This document shows positions 1 through 9,611 of a DNA stretch of 64,000 nt, in pieces (position 1 is the stretch's first letter; each line of letters begins with the position of its first letter). This stretch comes from Moraxellaceae bacterium (GTDB taxonomy: Bacteria; Pseudomonadota; Gammaproteobacteria; Pseudomonadales; Moraxellaceae). Both the position numbers and the translations under genes were made by a program. A model generated the notes under the pieces. It saw nothing but the letters and a program-made list of their open reading frames with translations, did not search any database and had not been told where the DNA came from. The stretch spans positions 4,701 through 68,700 of the forward strand of contig DPJB01000007.1 in assembly GCA_003543245.1 (NCBI GenBank). Direction: 5' to 3'.

Positions 1-663
1 CGCTCCGAACTGTTTCTGGTGGAAGGCGACTCCGCCGGTGGCTCCGCCAAGCAGGCACGTGATCGCCAGTTCCAGGCAGTGATGCCGCTGCGCGGGAAAA
101 TCCTGAATACCTGGGAAGTGGACTCCGGCGAAATTCTTGCCTCGCAGGAAGTGCATGACATTGCCGTGGCCATTGGTGTTGATCCGGCCTCGGATAACCT
201 GGAAGGACTGCGTTACGGCAAGATCTGCATTCTGGCCGATGCCGACTCCGATGGTCTGCATATCGCGACCTTGCTGTGTGCACTGTTTGTGAAGCATTTC
301 CGTCCGCTGGTGGAGCGTGGCCATATCTTTGTTGCCATGCCGCCGCTGTACCGCATTGATCTTGGCAAGGAAGTGTTTTACGCGCTCGATGAAGACGAGA
401 AGCGCGGCATCCTTGATCGCCTGGAGGCGGAAAACAAGCGTGGCAAGCCCAATGTGCAGCGATTCAAGGGGCTGGGTGAAATGAATCCCCTGCAGCTGCG
501 TGAAACCACCATGGCGCCCGATACGCGCCGCCTGGTGAAGCTGGCGCTGGATGATTTTGTTGCTACCACGGAAATGATGGACATGTTGCTGGCCAAGAAG
601 CGCGCCAGTGATCGCAAGAGCTGGCTGGAAAACAAGGGTAATCTGGCCGAAGTCGAATTGTGA
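1..663 (+). CDS. parE: DNA topoisomerase IV subunit B, C-terminal part
   Basis: This is the 3' end of parE; the start lies left of the window. ParE is the ATPase subunit of topoisomerase IV, which with ParC decatenates daughter chromosomes. The visible 221 codons begin in the TOPRIM domain, with the EGDSAGG motif near the left edge and the DADSDG metal-binding motif (about nt 238-255). They continue to the conserved QRFKGLGEMNP segment before the C-terminus. The frame is open from base 1 to the TGA at 661-663. parC follows 51 bases later on the same strand, so the two subunits are probably co-transcribed. Family assignment is secure; only the N-terminal GHKL ATPase domain is missing from view. 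Confidence 0.97.
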   Translation, partial: RSELFLVEGDSAGGSAKQARDRQFQAVMPLRGKILNTWEVDSGEILASQEVHDIAVAIGVDPASDNLEGLRYGKICILADADSDGLHIATLLCALFVKHFRPLVERGHIFVAMPPLYRIDLGKEVFYALDEDEKRGILDRLEAENKRGKPNVQRFKGLGEMNPLQLRETTMAPDTRRLVKLALDDFVATTEMMDMLLAKKRASDRKSWLENKGNLAEVEL

Positions 664-714
664 TTGATCACCTGTCGCTGAAGCGGCGACGGGATTGGAT
701 TCTGGAAAAACGTA

Positions 715-2955
715 ATGACTGATTCATTGAATCTGGATTTTGAGAATACCGAACGCCGGCAAATGTCGGAGTTTACCGAGCAGGCCTATCTGAACTATTC
801 CATGTACGTGATCATGGATCGTGCCCTGCCGCATATCGGTGACGGCCTCAAGCCCGTGCAGCGCCGCATCGTCTATGCAATGAGCGAGCTGGGGCTGAAA
901 AACACGGCCAAGTACAAGAAATCGGCGCGTACTGTCGGTGACGTGCTCGGCAAGTTCCATCCGCATGGTGACTCGGCCTGCTATGAAGCCATGGTGCTGA
1001 TGGCGCAGCCGTTCAGCTACCGTTATCCGCTGGTGGACGGGCAGGGTAACTGGGGTTCGCCGGATGATCCCAAGTCCTTTGCCGCCATGCGTTACACTGA
1101 GTCGCGCCTGTCGCCGTATGCTGAAGTCCTGCTCAGCGAGCTTGATCAGGGCACAGTGGACTGGCAGCCGAACTTTGACGGCACCATGGAAGAGCCGAAA
1201 GTCCTGCCGGCGCGATTGCCGAACCTGTTGCTCAATGGCACCACCGGCATTGCCGTGGGCATGGCGACCGATGTACCACCACACAATCTCAAGGAAATCG
1301 CCAGGGCCTGCATCGCACTGTTGCAGGACCCGGGCATTTCCCTCGATGAGTTGTGCGAGATCGTGCAGGGACCGGACTTGCCGACGCGCGCCGAAATCAT
1401 CACGCCGCGCAACGAGCTGATCAACATGTATGCCACGGGTCGTGGCGGCTACCGCATGCGTGCCGTGTACGAAGTGGAAGATGGCGACATCGTGGTGACG
1501 GCCCTGCCGCATCAGGTGTCCGGCGCCAAGATACTGACGCAGATTGCAGACCAGATGCAGGCCAAGAAGCTGCCGCTGGTGGCAGATCTGCGTGACGAAT
1601 CCGATCACGAAAACCCGACGCGTCTGGTCATTGTGCCGCGCTCGAACCGCGTTGATGTCGACCAGTTGATGAATCACCTGTTTGCAACCACCGATCTGGA
1701 AACCACCTATCGCGTCAACATGAACGTGATCGGGCTGGATGGCCGTCCCCAGGTCAAGAACCTGATGGACTTCCTGACCGAGTGGCTGGAGTTCCGGTTG
1801 CTGACGGTGCGTCGTCGCCTGCAGCATCGCCTCGACAAGGTGGAAGCGCGCCTGCACATTCTTGACGGCCTGCTGATTGCTTTCCTGAATATCGATGAAG
1901 TCATCCGCATCATCCGTGAGGAAGACAAGCCCAAACCGGTGTTGATGGAGCGCTTTGGTATTTCCGATATCCAGGCCGAAGCGATTCTTGAACTCAAGCT
2001 GCGTCATCTCGCCAAACTAGAAGAGATGAAGATTCGCGGCGAACAGGATGAGCTGGAAAACGAGCGCAAGGGACTGGAAAAGATCCTGGGCTCACATGCC
2101 GAAATGAAGAAGTTGCTGGTGCGTGAATTCACCGAAGACATGAACAAGTATGGCGACGAGCGTCGTTCGCCAATTGTCATGCGCAAGGAAGCCCAGGCGC
2201 TCTCCGAGACCGAGCTTTCGCCCAGTGAAGCCGTCACTGTCGTGCTGTCTGAAAAGGGCTGGGTGCGGCAGGCCAAGGGTCACGATGTCGATGGTGCGGC
2301 GCTTTCCTACAAGGCGGGCGACAGCTTTTTTGCCAGTGCCGAAGGCCGTAGCAATCAGCTGGCGCATTTCATTGACTCGACCGGGCGCAGCTACTCCGTG
2401 CTGGCGAGCAGCCTGCCCTCTGCGCGCGGCCAGGGTGAGCCGCTGTCCGGCAAGCTCAATCCGCCGCCGGGCGCGCAGTTCCGTGGCCTGCTCATGGGCG
2501 AGAACAAGCAGTCCGTGGTGCTGACAAGCAGTGCGGGTTACGGCTTTGTGACCACCCTGGGCGATCTTGAGGCGGGGAACAAGAACGGCAAGGCCATCCT
2601 GAATGTGCCCGATGGTGCCAGTGTGTTGACGCCTGCACTGGTGGCAGCGCTGGAGACGGACCTGCTGGCAGTGCTGAGTACCGAGGGGCGTTTGCTGGTC
2701 TTCCCGGTCAGGGATTTGCCTCAGTTGTCCAAGGGCAAGGGCAACAAGCTGATGAATATTGCGTTGGATGAAAACGAGACCGTAATGGCCGTGGTGACTC
2801 TGGCTGAGGGGCAGAAGCTGACCGTGCAGGCTGGCTCTCGTCACATTACGCTCAAGGCCAGTGATCTTGAGGTTTATCGCGGGGAGCGTGGCCGTCGTGG
2901 CGCCAAGTTGCCGCGCGGGTTCCAGAAAGTGGATGGCATGCGCGTCGAGGTCTGA
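715..2955 (+). CDS. parC: DNA topoisomerase IV subunit A
   Basis: ParC is the DNA-cutting subunit of topoisomerase IV. The 746-residue product has the usual length. The breakage-reunion domain is clear: [12 protein letters not shown] at about residues 82-93 and the catalytic tyrosine in AAMRYTESR (Tyr127). The C-terminal half carries the beta-pinwheel repeats. The positions equivalent to E. coli Ser80 and Glu84 are Ser87 and Glu91, so the quinolone-determining region looks wild type. The start ATG at 715 gives an N-terminus ([13 protein letters not shown]) typical of gammaproteobacterial ParC. It follows parE closely. Nothing is unusual about the gene. Confidence 0.97.
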   Translation: MTDSLNLDFENTERRQMSEFTEQAYLNYSMYVIMDRALPHIGDGLKPVQRRIVYAMSELGLKNTAKYKKSARTVGDVLGKFHPHGDSACYEAMVLMAQPFSYRYPLVDGQGNWGSPDDPKSFAAMRYTESRLSPYAEVLLSELDQGTVDWQPNFDGTMEEPKVLPARLPNLLLNGTTGIAVGMATDVPPHNLKEIARACIALLQDPGISLDELCEIVQGPDLPTRAEIITPRNELINMYATGRGGYRMRAVYEVEDGDIVVTALPHQVSGAKILTQIADQMQAKKLPLVADLRDESDHENPTRLVIVPRSNRVDVDQLMNHLFATTDLETTYRVNMNVIGLDGRPQVKNLMDFLTEWLEFRLLTVRRRLQHRLDKVEARLHILDGLLIAFLNIDEVIRIIREEDKPKPVLMERFGISDIQAEAILELKLRHLAKLEEMKIRGEQDELENERKGLEKILGSHAEMKKLLVREFTEDMNKYGDERRSPIVMRKEAQALSETELSPSEAVTVVLSEKGWVRQAKGHDVDGAALSYKAGDSFFASAEGRSNQLAHFIDSTGRSYSVLASSLPSARGQGEPLSGKLNPPPGAQFRGLLMGENKQSVVLTSSAGYGFVTTLGDLEAGNKNGKAILNVPDGASVLTPALVAALETDLLAVLSTEGRLLVFPVRDLPQLSKGKGNKLMNIALDENETVMAVVTLAEGQKLTVQAGSRHITLKASDLEVYRGERGRRGAKLPRGFQKVDGMRVEV

Positions 2956-3026
2956 CGACAGGCGGGCGAAGCATGGCAGCAGGATGAGGCTATGCTTGCT
3001 TGTGGTGTATTCGGGAGGATGGGCAA

Positions 3027-3554
3027 GTGACGGTAATGGCATTACAAAAGTCGGTACTGACGCTTGATGACCTTGCACGACTCAGTGCCGAAGAGCTGGG
3101 CGGCCTGTATCAGGCGGGTGACGTCCCGGCCAATCTTGCCGTGCTCAATGGCGCCACCAGGGGGCGCATGCTCGCGGTGACCGCGCTGGATGGTTCGCCG
3201 CTGGCGGGGCTGGTGAGAACCATCGCGGCATCACGATTTTTCCCCTGGGAAGGCAAGAGCTTTGATACCCGTGCCAGGAAGAGCGGGCATGGCGACAACC
3301 GCCTTCGCCTGCCGTTCTATCGCGGGCACTGGTTCGGATTCCGGACCCGGTTTGGCCGGTCACTGCTGGATGGTGCCGAGTGCATCATGCTCGACTACGA
3401 CAGCGTTGCAAATCCGCGCCCTGTCCGTCGCATTCGTGATGAGTTGCGTGAAGTGGTGCCGGGCTTGTACATGGGGCCTGCCATGTGGCGTCGTCGCAAG
3501 GGTGGCCCGTTGCTGTTGCTCTGGTTTGCACTCGACACACGACAGTCACGCTGA
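3027..3554 (+). CDS. conserved hypothetical protein downstream of parC
   Basis: A 175-residue protein of unknown function. I chose the GTG at 3027 because a GGGAGG ribosome-binding site lies about nine bases upstream; an in-frame ATG at 3036 is the alternative. The C-terminal half has a run of conserved-looking features: an aromatic/arginine-rich stretch (GHWFGFRTRFGRS), then LDYD, IRDELREV and PGLYMGP. I recall this pattern from uncharacterised proteobacterial proteins, but I know no function. There is no signal peptide or membrane segment. It sits 71 bases after parC and ends just before a bidirectional terminator, so it is probably the last gene of a parE-parC transcript. Confidence 0.75.
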   Translation: MTVMALQKSVLTLDDLARLSAEELGGLYQAGDVPANLAVLNGATRGRMLAVTALDGSPLAGLVRTIAASRFFPWEGKSFDTRARKSGHGDNRLRLPFYRGHWFGFRTRFGRSLLDGAECIMLDYDSVANPRPVRRIRDELREVVPGLYMGPAMWRRRKGGPLLLLWFALDTRQSR

Positions 3555-3600
3555 AGCTGGCCGGCGGTTATGAGCGGGTCACAACGGATGTAGACAGATG

Positions 3601-3626
3601 AAAAACCGGCCATGTGGCCGGTTTTT
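3601..3626. terminator. bidirectional intrinsic terminator
   Basis: A perfect 12-bp inverted repeat (AAAAACCGGCCA, loop TG, TGGCCGGTTTTT) with A and T tracts on its two sides. It lies between two convergent genes, the hypothetical ending at 3554 and the minus-strand gene whose stop is at 3627. It can terminate transcription in both directions. Confidence 0.92.
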
Positions 3627-4745
3627 TCAGGCCGTTTCAGCCGGGGTGAGAATGTGCAGGCTCTGGTTGCTGATGAGCTGCTGGTATTCGGGGGCAAATG
3701 CCTCGACGACGGCAACCTGCAGGGAGGTGTCGTCGCTGACAGCAAGACGGAACGCGGCGCCAAGCCGGCAGGGCAGGGAAATGGCAGCTGTCGGCACGGT
3801 GGTCAGAATGGTGCCAGTCGGAGCCGTGCGCGCCAGGATTTCTGCCTGGGTGGCATCGGCGTGACCATGAGTGACGCCAGCCTTGCACGGCAGGCTGAGG
3901 CGGCCACACGCACGTCGTTCTTCACCGGCATCATTGACCAGTTGCAGAAACAGCTGGGCAGCTGCCAGGGCGCAGAACGGCCTGTCTTCATTGTCGCCGG
4001 TGTGAAAGTGAACAACGACACCATCCACGCCAAAAGGTGTTTCAACTTCGCCGCCATAAAGCCGGGCGGCACGATCAATGAGCTGATCAAAAACCGTGAG
4101 CATTTCATCGGCCATCGCGGCATTGACGCGTCGCAGCAAGCCGTTCGGATCGTCCAGCACAATGTGCAGATGGCTGCCGGGGGTGATGGTGGCAGGGATA
4201 TCTGCTTGCGGAACTGGTGCCGCAGGTGTGGGGCGGTTTTCCGGATGCATCGGACGGGCACCACGTGCTGGTGCAGGCTCACTGCGTGCCATAAAGAAGC
4301 CGCCAGCCAGAACCAGCAGGTGGAGCAGGGCGGAAAGCCCGATGTTGCCCAGACTGCCACGGACAATGTCACCGCGTGACGGCGTCTGCAGGCGCAGGTC
4401 GACCTGACCGAGTGCCTGCTGCTGAAGCTGCATGGGGGCGGAAAAGAGCCGTCCCTGATCATCGGTCTGACCTGCTTCCGAGAGGCGCTCGTTTTGCGGC
4501 GTGAAGAGGCGGACACTGGCGATGCCAGGGTGATTCTCGTAACGGGCTGTCAGTACACTCAGGCTGACCATGTCACGGGCAAGGGCGAGTGGTGCGGCCG
4601 CATCGGCGAGTTGCTGTGCCAGCAGGCTGCCTTGCTGCCCCTGACTGTTCCACAGGGCGGTTTCCGTGCTGTTCACGGCGAGAATGCTGTGCACCAGAAA
4701 ACTGGCACCTACCAGTGCAACCCAACGTCCTGTGCCCTTGCTCAT
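3627..4745 (-). CDS. AhpA/YtjB-family membrane protein
   Basis: A 372-residue inner-membrane protein encoded divergently from serB. Homologues of the AhpA/YtjB (SMP) type are known beside serB in Pseudomonas and E. coli, so the family call rests on context as well as sequence. The start ATG at 4745 gives an N-terminal hydrophobic segment (residues about 8-24). A periplasmic region follows, containing the residues TARYENHPGIASVRLF. A second membrane segment lies near residues 135-152, after which comes a proline-rich linker. The C-terminal 180 residues (LHIVLDDPNGLLRR onward) resemble a degenerate class III nucleotide-cyclase fold, but catalytic aspartates are not evident. The open frame extends well upstream of this start, but that part overlaps serB and is not credible. 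Exact function is unknown. Confidence 0.8.
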   Translation of the reverse strand: MSKGTGRWVALVGASFLVHSILAVNSTETALWNSQGQQGSLLAQQLADAAAPLALARDMVSLSVLTARYENHPGIASVRLFTPQNERLSEAGQTDDQGRLFSAPMQLQQQALGQVDLRLQTPSRGDIVRGSLGNIGLSALLHLLVLAGGFFMARSEPAPARGARPMHPENRPTPAAPVPQADIPATITPGSHLHIVLDDPNGLLRRVNAAMADEMLTVFDQLIDRAARLYGGEVETPFGVDGVVVHFHTGDNEDRPFCALAAAQLFLQLVNDAGEERRACGRLSLPCKAGVTHGHADATQAEILARTAPTGTILTTVPTAAISLPCRLGAAFRLAVSDDTSLQVAVVEAFAPEYQQLISNQSLHILTPAETA

Positions 4746-4840
4746 CGTCCTGCCCCTGCCAATAACTGTTCCATTATACCGGGTCATCGCGCTGACGTAT
4801 CGTTCCGTGTGTCTGTGAGCTGCCGATGCCGACGGATAAT

Positions 4841-4849
4841 TGCTAGAAT
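4841..4849 (+). promoter_or_regulatory. extended -10 promoter candidate for serB
   Basis: TGCTAGAAT matches an extended -10 element (TGN plus TAGAAT) and ends 28 bases before the serB ATG, inside the 132-base divergent gap. No good -35 is visible, as is common with extended -10 promoters. Confidence 0.45.
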
Positions 4850-4877
4850 CGCCCGAAATCCGCCAGACGACCCGAGC

Positions 4878-6107
4878 ATGCGCGAAATCATCCTTATCAC
4901 TATTGCTGGCCCCGATCGCCCTGGTATCAGCGCCCGTATCACGGGGCTGCTTGCCGACCATGACGTCAATATTCTCGATATCAGTCAGGCGGTCATTCAT
5001 GACCATCTCTCGCTGGGTATGCTTATTGAGACTCCCTCCGAACAGGAGTCGGCCCTGCTCATGAAGGCGGTGCTGTTTGCGGCGCATGACATCGGCCTGA
5101 CAGCCCGCTTCACGCCGATTACGGCAGAGAGTTATCAGCAGTGGGTGGCCGGGCATGGCAAGTCGCGCTATATCGTGACGCTGCTCGCGCGCAAGATCAC
5201 GGCCGAACATATCGCCGCCGTGTCAGGGCTGGTGGCGGCGAACGATCTCAATATTGACGGGCTCTCGCGTCTGTCCGGTCGCGTGCCACTGGAAAATGAA
5301 ACCGGAACGCCCAGCGATACGCGCAAGGCCTGTGTCGAGTTTTCGGTGCGTGGCGAGCCACGGGACATCAATGGCATGCGGGCGGCATTCCTGCGCCTGG
5401 CCAACGAACTCAACCTGGATATTGCTTTCCAGAAAGACAACGCGTTCAGGCGTAACCGCCGCGTGGTCTGTTTTGACATGGATTCGACCCTGATCGAGCA
5501 CGAAGTCATTGATGAGCTGGCCAAGGCTGCCGGCGTTGGCGACAAGGTTGCGGCCATTACCGAGCGCGCCATGAACGGTGAACTCGATTTCACCCAGAGC
5601 TTCAAGGCGCGTGTTGCCTTGCTGAAGGGGCTTGATGCCAGTGTGCTGGAAGGCATAGCGGCCAACCTGAAACTCACCGAGGGTGCCGAACAACTGATCG
5701 GTACGCTCAAGGCGCTGGGCTACAAGACCGCCATCCTGTCAGGCGGTTTTACCTATTTCGGTGAGTACTTGCAGAAAAAGCTGGGCATTGACTATGTGCA
5801 TGCCAATGCACTGGAAATTGTGGATGGCAAGGTCACCGGTAATGTGATCGGGCATGTGGTGGATGGCCAGCGCAAGGCAGAATTGTTGCGGGAAATTGCC
5901 GGTAAGGAGGGGGTGAACCTGGAGCAGGTCATTGCCGTGGGGGATGGTGCCAATGACCTGCCCATGTTGGGAATCGCCGGTCTGGGGATAGCCTTCCGTG
6001 CCAAGCCGATGGTCAAGCAGAATGCCAAGCAGGCGATTTCCACGCTGGGGCTGGATGGCATCCTTTATCTGCTGGGTGTGCGTGACCGTGATCTGGACTT
6101 GCGCTGA
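4878..6107 (+). CDS. serB: phosphoserine phosphatase
   Basis: SerB hydrolyses O-phospho-L-serine to L-serine, the last step of serine synthesis. The 409-residue protein has two N-terminal ACT-type regulatory domains (about residues 5-80 and 98-180). The HAD phosphatase domain follows. Motif I is CFDMDSTLIEHE with the nucleophile Asp200 and acid/base Asp202. Motif II is ILSGGF and the metal-binding motif is VGDGANDLPML. The start ATG at 4878 gives the standard N-terminus MREIILITIAGPDRPG. The open frame extends upstream to 4494, but that part is the antisense of the neighbouring membrane-protein gene. In Pseudomonas fimX lies directly next to serB; here about 7.8 kb of other DNA intervenes. 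Confidence 0.97.
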   Translation: MREIILITIAGPDRPGISARITGLLADHDVNILDISQAVIHDHLSLGMLIETPSEQESALLMKAVLFAAHDIGLTARFTPITAESYQQWVAGHGKSRYIVTLLARKITAEHIAAVSGLVAANDLNIDGLSRLSGRVPLENETGTPSDTRKACVEFSVRGEPRDINGMRAAFLRLANELNLDIAFQKDNAFRRNRRVVCFDMDSTLIEHEVIDELAKAAGVGDKVAAITERAMNGELDFTQSFKARVALLKGLDASVLEGIAANLKLTEGAEQLIGTLKALGYKTAILSGGFTYFGEYLQKKLGIDYVHANALEIVDGKVTGNVIGHVVDGQRKAELLREIAGKEGVNLEQVIAVGDGANDLPMLGIAGLGIAFRAKPMVKQNAKQAISTLGLDGILYLLGVRDRDLDLR

Positions 6108-6238
6108 CTTTGCTGGCGGTATGTCAGCGGAAGCTGAGGCAAACTTCTACGAGCAACAAGCCAGCCAGGCCATAGCGGCCTGACTTAAACGAAATGGCCC
6201 CCACGAAACCCGGGGTGATTCAGAACTATTGTTCAGCT

Positions 6239-7503
6239 TTAGGGGAGGGTTACATAGGCGCCTGTACTCGAGTCGGTAATCGCAAGGCCGCCATGTGCTG
6301 GCGGACTCACCAGTTTGTAACGGTCAAAGTTGCCATCCGCATCGGTAGCAGCCGGCAGGGTGCCGTTGTATACGCTGTCTTCCGAAATCAAAGTACCCTG
6401 AACAGCATCCGTTGGCGCAGCATTCATGCCGGTAATAGTAATACTGAGCGTGCTGGTCGCGGTCGCCCCCGATGTGTCGGTGACTGTGTAATCGGCAGAC
6501 ACGGTCCGAGTCGCAGCTTGCGCCAACGTGGCGTTAGCTACATCTGCAGTCGGGTCATAGCTGTAACTGCCATCACTATTCAATAGCAAGCACGCCGGGG
6601 GTATTCCGGTGATTGCAAAGCTTAAGGAGTCACCGGTATCGATATCGTAATCGTTGCCGGCTACAGACCCATTGATCAGAGGGCCATTTTCTTGTGCGGT
6701 CGCCACATCAGTCACCACCACCGGCGCATCGTTGGTGCTGGTAATAGTGATAGTGAGTGCGCCCTGGTCGCTCAGGCTGCCGTCGGTGACGGTGTAGCCG
6801 GCGACGCTGCCGGTGATGGTCGCGCCTTCGGCCCGCCGGCGCTGTCGTCCTGCGCGACGGGTGCGCCGTTGCCCATAATGGTAAATATGTGCTCAACCTC
6901 TACCGTTATGGGGTTGCCTGAGGTATCTGTCACGATAACTAAGGCATGTATTTTATGGGTGCCTGCAGTGCCGAGAGCGCGCCCCCGAACCGCGATAGAA
7001 AATGTTTTATTGTCGGGATTGATCGTCGTAACCACTTGGGAGCCATCGGGTAACGATAAAGTCACTACGTCGCCGGCGTTTGCTCCTCGCATCCAGCCCG
7101 AAATCGTTACATCTGCTCAAGCTTGAATAAGGGAGAGCACGTTATCCCCAGTGATGGGCTCAAGCTTGATGACGGGATCTTTTGCGGCGGATGATCTGTT
7201 ATTTTTAAAGGCCCCCGACATTGATGTGCCGCTAAAAAGCCCAGGCAAGGCTACTACTGGAATCAACAGTGGCAGGACGGAACTGGAGTCGAGAAATGCG
7301 ACAGTCACGTCCCCGATTGGTTGTTCATCTAGGTAGAGCCCTTCTATGCGAATAACTTATCCTCCGACCAACACTAGCAGTTACGCTGATCCTTCGTGCG
7401 CAATTGAAGCAACATCCTCCTGCGAAAACAGATAGTTGCTGTTGGTGACATCTGGCTCGACAACGTACGTTCCAGCCTTGAAAGGAATTTCGAGGGTCGA
7501 CAT
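6239..7503 (-). pseudogene. large RTX/Bap-type adhesin remnant
   Basis: Decayed adhesin read leftward from an ATG at 7503 with a good AAGGAG site upstream. The first 40 codons (MSTLEIPFKAGTYVVEPDVT) end at a TAA. The same frame then continues through a second TAA, then IRIEGLYLDEQ and a hydrophobic proline/glycine segment, to a TGA near 7116. After that stop it still reads DVTISGWMRGANAGDVVTLSL, an Ig-like adhesin repeat start. Near 6835 the frame shifts and VCBS/cadherin-like repeats continue (TITSTNDAPVVV, then TSTLSITITGMNAAPTD) until a stop at 6239, in mid-repeat. Three in-frame stops, a frameshift and the missing C-terminus make it non-functional. It probably began as a several-thousand-residue surface adhesin exported by a type I system. 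Confidence 0.8.
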
Positions 7504-8004
7504 ATCTGGCAGCTCCTTTGCAGATGTTGGCATCAGTTAAAATGTAAGTGTGCCTTAGAGTGGCGCTGCGCCTATGCGATTTGATTGCCAATGTAATTAC
7601 TTAAACGTTGCTGAGCCTGTCGCTTGCCTCCCCTGCAGGAAGAGTGATCGATAATCAGCTGGGGGGGCAGCGGCTGACTGTCCTCAAGTAGGTGGCGCGA
7701 TTTGCAGGGGAGCAAGTGGTTGGGTAAGTGCATAGTCGGTAGACATAAGCAAAAACCACCATCGCAAGCACTGATTGAAGAAATACATGCTATTAGTCGG
7801 TGCGATAACTATCTAAGGGATTACCGGTAGAAAATAGTCGATAAGTGGCGTGGCCAGTTCGGTTAATCATGATGTGAATCAATAAGTATATGCATTGGAT
7901 TTGTGCGTGGGATATAGGTGCTATAAATACTAGATGTCGGCACTTTCGCGGTTTTCATGTATCAAGGACGGATATCCCCTCGGGTCAAGAAGAAGGAGAT
8001 ATTT
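7504..8004. other. intergenic region upstream of the GTPase/globin operon
   Basis: About 500 bases without a convincing gene, between the divergent adhesin remnant and the plus-strand operon. It looks more AT-rich than its neighbours and contains a G7 run at 7661-7667. The best promoter guess for the operon is TATAAAT at 7922-7928, with a weak TTTGTG sixteen bases upstream. No operator-like palindrome stood out. Confidence 0.4.
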
Positions 8005-9051
8005 ATGGAGTCTACGTTGGTTGAAATGCGTCCAATAAAAGTGGCTGTGCGGCTATTTGATGCTCGCGAACATTGGCATCTTAGTCGCGCAATCGAAGCG
8101 GGGGCGCGCATGGCCGGATTCCCTCTGCAGGTTGATGTTCCGGCTGGGGAGGCTGATATTTTGGTGGTGGCGCCCGAGGAGCCGGGTGCAGAAGTTCTAT
8201 TGCGGGGGCGTGCCGGTCAGCTTTATCCACTTCCCGTTGCCTATGGTTTGGGGTGTGATGCGACGCACGTCTTGGATCGGCCTGCACGTGCTAGGGATGT
8301 TAAGGAGCTGCTGGAGAGGATCGTTCCAGGCATCATGTCGGCTAAGCCTCTGCACGGTGCCGCAGAGGTTGAGGCGGAGGGCTTAAGGGTGTACTCGCTA
8401 CCTTTTGGAGTGAGAAATCTGCAGGCGGTTCTCGAGAACATCATTGAGTCACATCACAATGGTAATCCCTTAGAGGTTTCCTGCGCATCCGGAGGCTCGC
8501 TTATATTGATTCCGCGCTTGCGGAGGGTATTCGGCGCTAAGCATAAGAGTGCCCATGAGGTGGCTGCCTGCATTAGTGAGGCCGGCGAGCCGACGATTAG
8601 GATATTGAGTCACGATGAGGCTCGTGAGCGTTGTGAGGGAAGCGGTCTTAATGCTGTTTCGCTGGAGTCTGTGGCATGGGAGCTGTCGATGATGGCCGTA
8701 CCTACTCCGGTCAATTATAGCAATATTCATGGTCTCTTGGTCAGGCTTAGACGATGGCCGAATTTTTCTCTGCTGCCTCATCGTCAAGTACACCTGCAGC
8801 TTGCTGCTTTGTTGGTGCGCAAACAGATGCCCGTTGCTGAGCTGCTTCAACGGATGCCGAATGAATTTGACACGCTGGCCCGATTTCTCAATGCCTGCTG
8901 CGCGATTGGAGTGCTTGAGGTTTCGCCAGTGGCAGACTCTATAAAAGTGCCAGAGTCGTCTGGCGAGATTGAGTCTGGCGAGATTGAGTCTGGGGGGGAG
9001 GTAAAGGCGGGGATTTTTCGGAAGCTAATCGCGAGGCTTGCGCGGCGATGA
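8005..9051 (+). CDS. receiver-like/winged-helix protein, first gene of GTPase-Roadblock-globin operon
   Basis: A 348-residue soluble protein that I do not recognise by name. The start ATG at 8005 has a strong AGAAGGAGA site six bases upstream. Residues about 8-115 alternate short hydrophobic strands and helices (IKVAVRLFD, ADILVVAP, then YPLPVAYGLG) like a CheY/flavodoxin fold without an obvious phosphorylatable aspartate. Residues about 255-310 (VHLQLAALLVRKQMPVAELL, then CCAIGVLEV) look like the winged-helix module seen in DUF4388-type proteins, which accompany Ras-like GTPases in other bacteria. The tail has a duplicated SGEIE unit, a G7 run and a basic end. The stop overlaps the GTPase start (ATGA), so translation is coupled. 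A partner or effector of the GTPase is my inference. Confidence 0.7.
   Translation: MESTLVEMRPIKVAVRLFDAREHWHLSRAIEAGARMAGFPLQVDVPAGEADILVVAPEEPGAEVLLRGRAGQLYPLPVAYGLGCDATHVLDRPARARDVKELLERIVPGIMSAKPLHGAAEVEAEGLRVYSLPFGVRNLQAVLENIIESHHNGNPLEVSCASGGSLILIPRLRRVFGAKHKSAHEVAACISEAGEPTIRILSHDEARERCEGSGLNAVSLESVAWELSMMAVPTPVNYSNIHGLLVRLRRWPNFSLLPHRQVHLQLAALLVRKQMPVAELLQRMPNEFDTLARFLNACCAIGVLEVSPVADSIKVPESSGEIESGEIESGGEVKAGIFRKLIARLARR
8959..8988 (+). repeat. 15-bp tandem duplication next to a G7 run
   Basis: TCTGGCGAGATTGAG occurs twice back to back, encoding SGEIE twice, and a third partial copy (TCTGG) leads into a run of seven G at 8992-8998. Both elements are prone to slippage and lie in the C-terminal tail codons of the first operon gene. 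Confidence 0.9.
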
Positions 9052-9611
9052 ACGAAATCTATGAGCTTAAGATTGTGATTACTGGGTGTGTTGGTGCCGG
9101 CAAGAGTACCGCGATTTCTGCAATTAGCGATATTCCGGTAATTTCTACCGAGGTTGACGCATCAGATGAGGTCGCAAAGGAAAAGAAGACTACAACGGTT
9201 GCCATGGATTATGGCGAGGTTACCTTGGAGGACGGTCAGATTATAAAGATATATGGTACGCCGGGGCAGAAGCGCTTTGCTTATATGTGGGAGATATTGG
9301 CAGAGGGCGCGCTGGGTATCATTATCTTGCTTAATGACAAGCGTCCTGATCCTGTAGGTGATATGGATATGTACTTGGAAAATTTCAATGAACAGATTCG
9401 CCAGTCGGTGGCTGTTATTGGGGTTACTCATGCCGAGGATGATGCTGAGGGAGTGGCAATGTCAAAATACTACGACTATCTTTCGGAGCGCGGGCTTAAT
9501 CATCCAGTCTTCTCGGTCGATGCGCGGGATAAGATGCAGATGAGGCTTATGCTGGAAACCATGGCGGCAATTATCGGCAGCGAGGAGATGTTGGATGGAA
9601 GAGTTGATTGA
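9048..9611 (+). CDS. Ras-like small GTPase of the MglA/COG2229 type
   Basis: A 187-residue GTPase. The G1 P-loop is GCVGAGKST (residues 13-21). The switch I region holds a TTT motif (residues about 48-50), and the G3 equivalent is YGTPGQKRF (about residues 71-79). The classical NKxD G4 motif is replaced by VTHAED, as in several bacterial GTPases of this group. The protein lacks membrane segments. Such GTPases normally pair with Roadblock/LC7 proteins, which act as GAPs or co-regulators, and two Roadblock genes follow immediately. Its ATG overlaps the previous stop by four bases, and its own 3' end overlaps the next gene by 17 bases, so the three are translationally coupled. It probably acts as a molecular switch in polarity or signalling; the direct output is unknown. 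Confidence 0.88.
   Translation: MNEIYELKIVITGCVGAGKSTAISAISDIPVISTEVDASDEVAKEKKTTTVAMDYGEVTLEDGQIIKIYGTPGQKRFAYMWEILAEGALGIIILLNDKRPDPVGDMDMYLENFNEQIRQSVAVIGVTHAEDDAEGVAMSKYYDYLSERGLNHPVFSVDARDKMQMRLMLETMAAIIGSEEMLDGRVD

Noticed and set aside
724..2007. 427-codon open frame opposite parC
   Set aside because: It is the antisense shadow of a certain gene; the translation is low-complexity, rich in His, Gln and Arg, with no family features.
6239..7503. Stop-codon readthrough or recoding in the adhesin frame
   Set aside because: Two TAA codons, one TGA, a frameshift and a missing C-terminus are better explained by gene decay; no recoding signals were seen.
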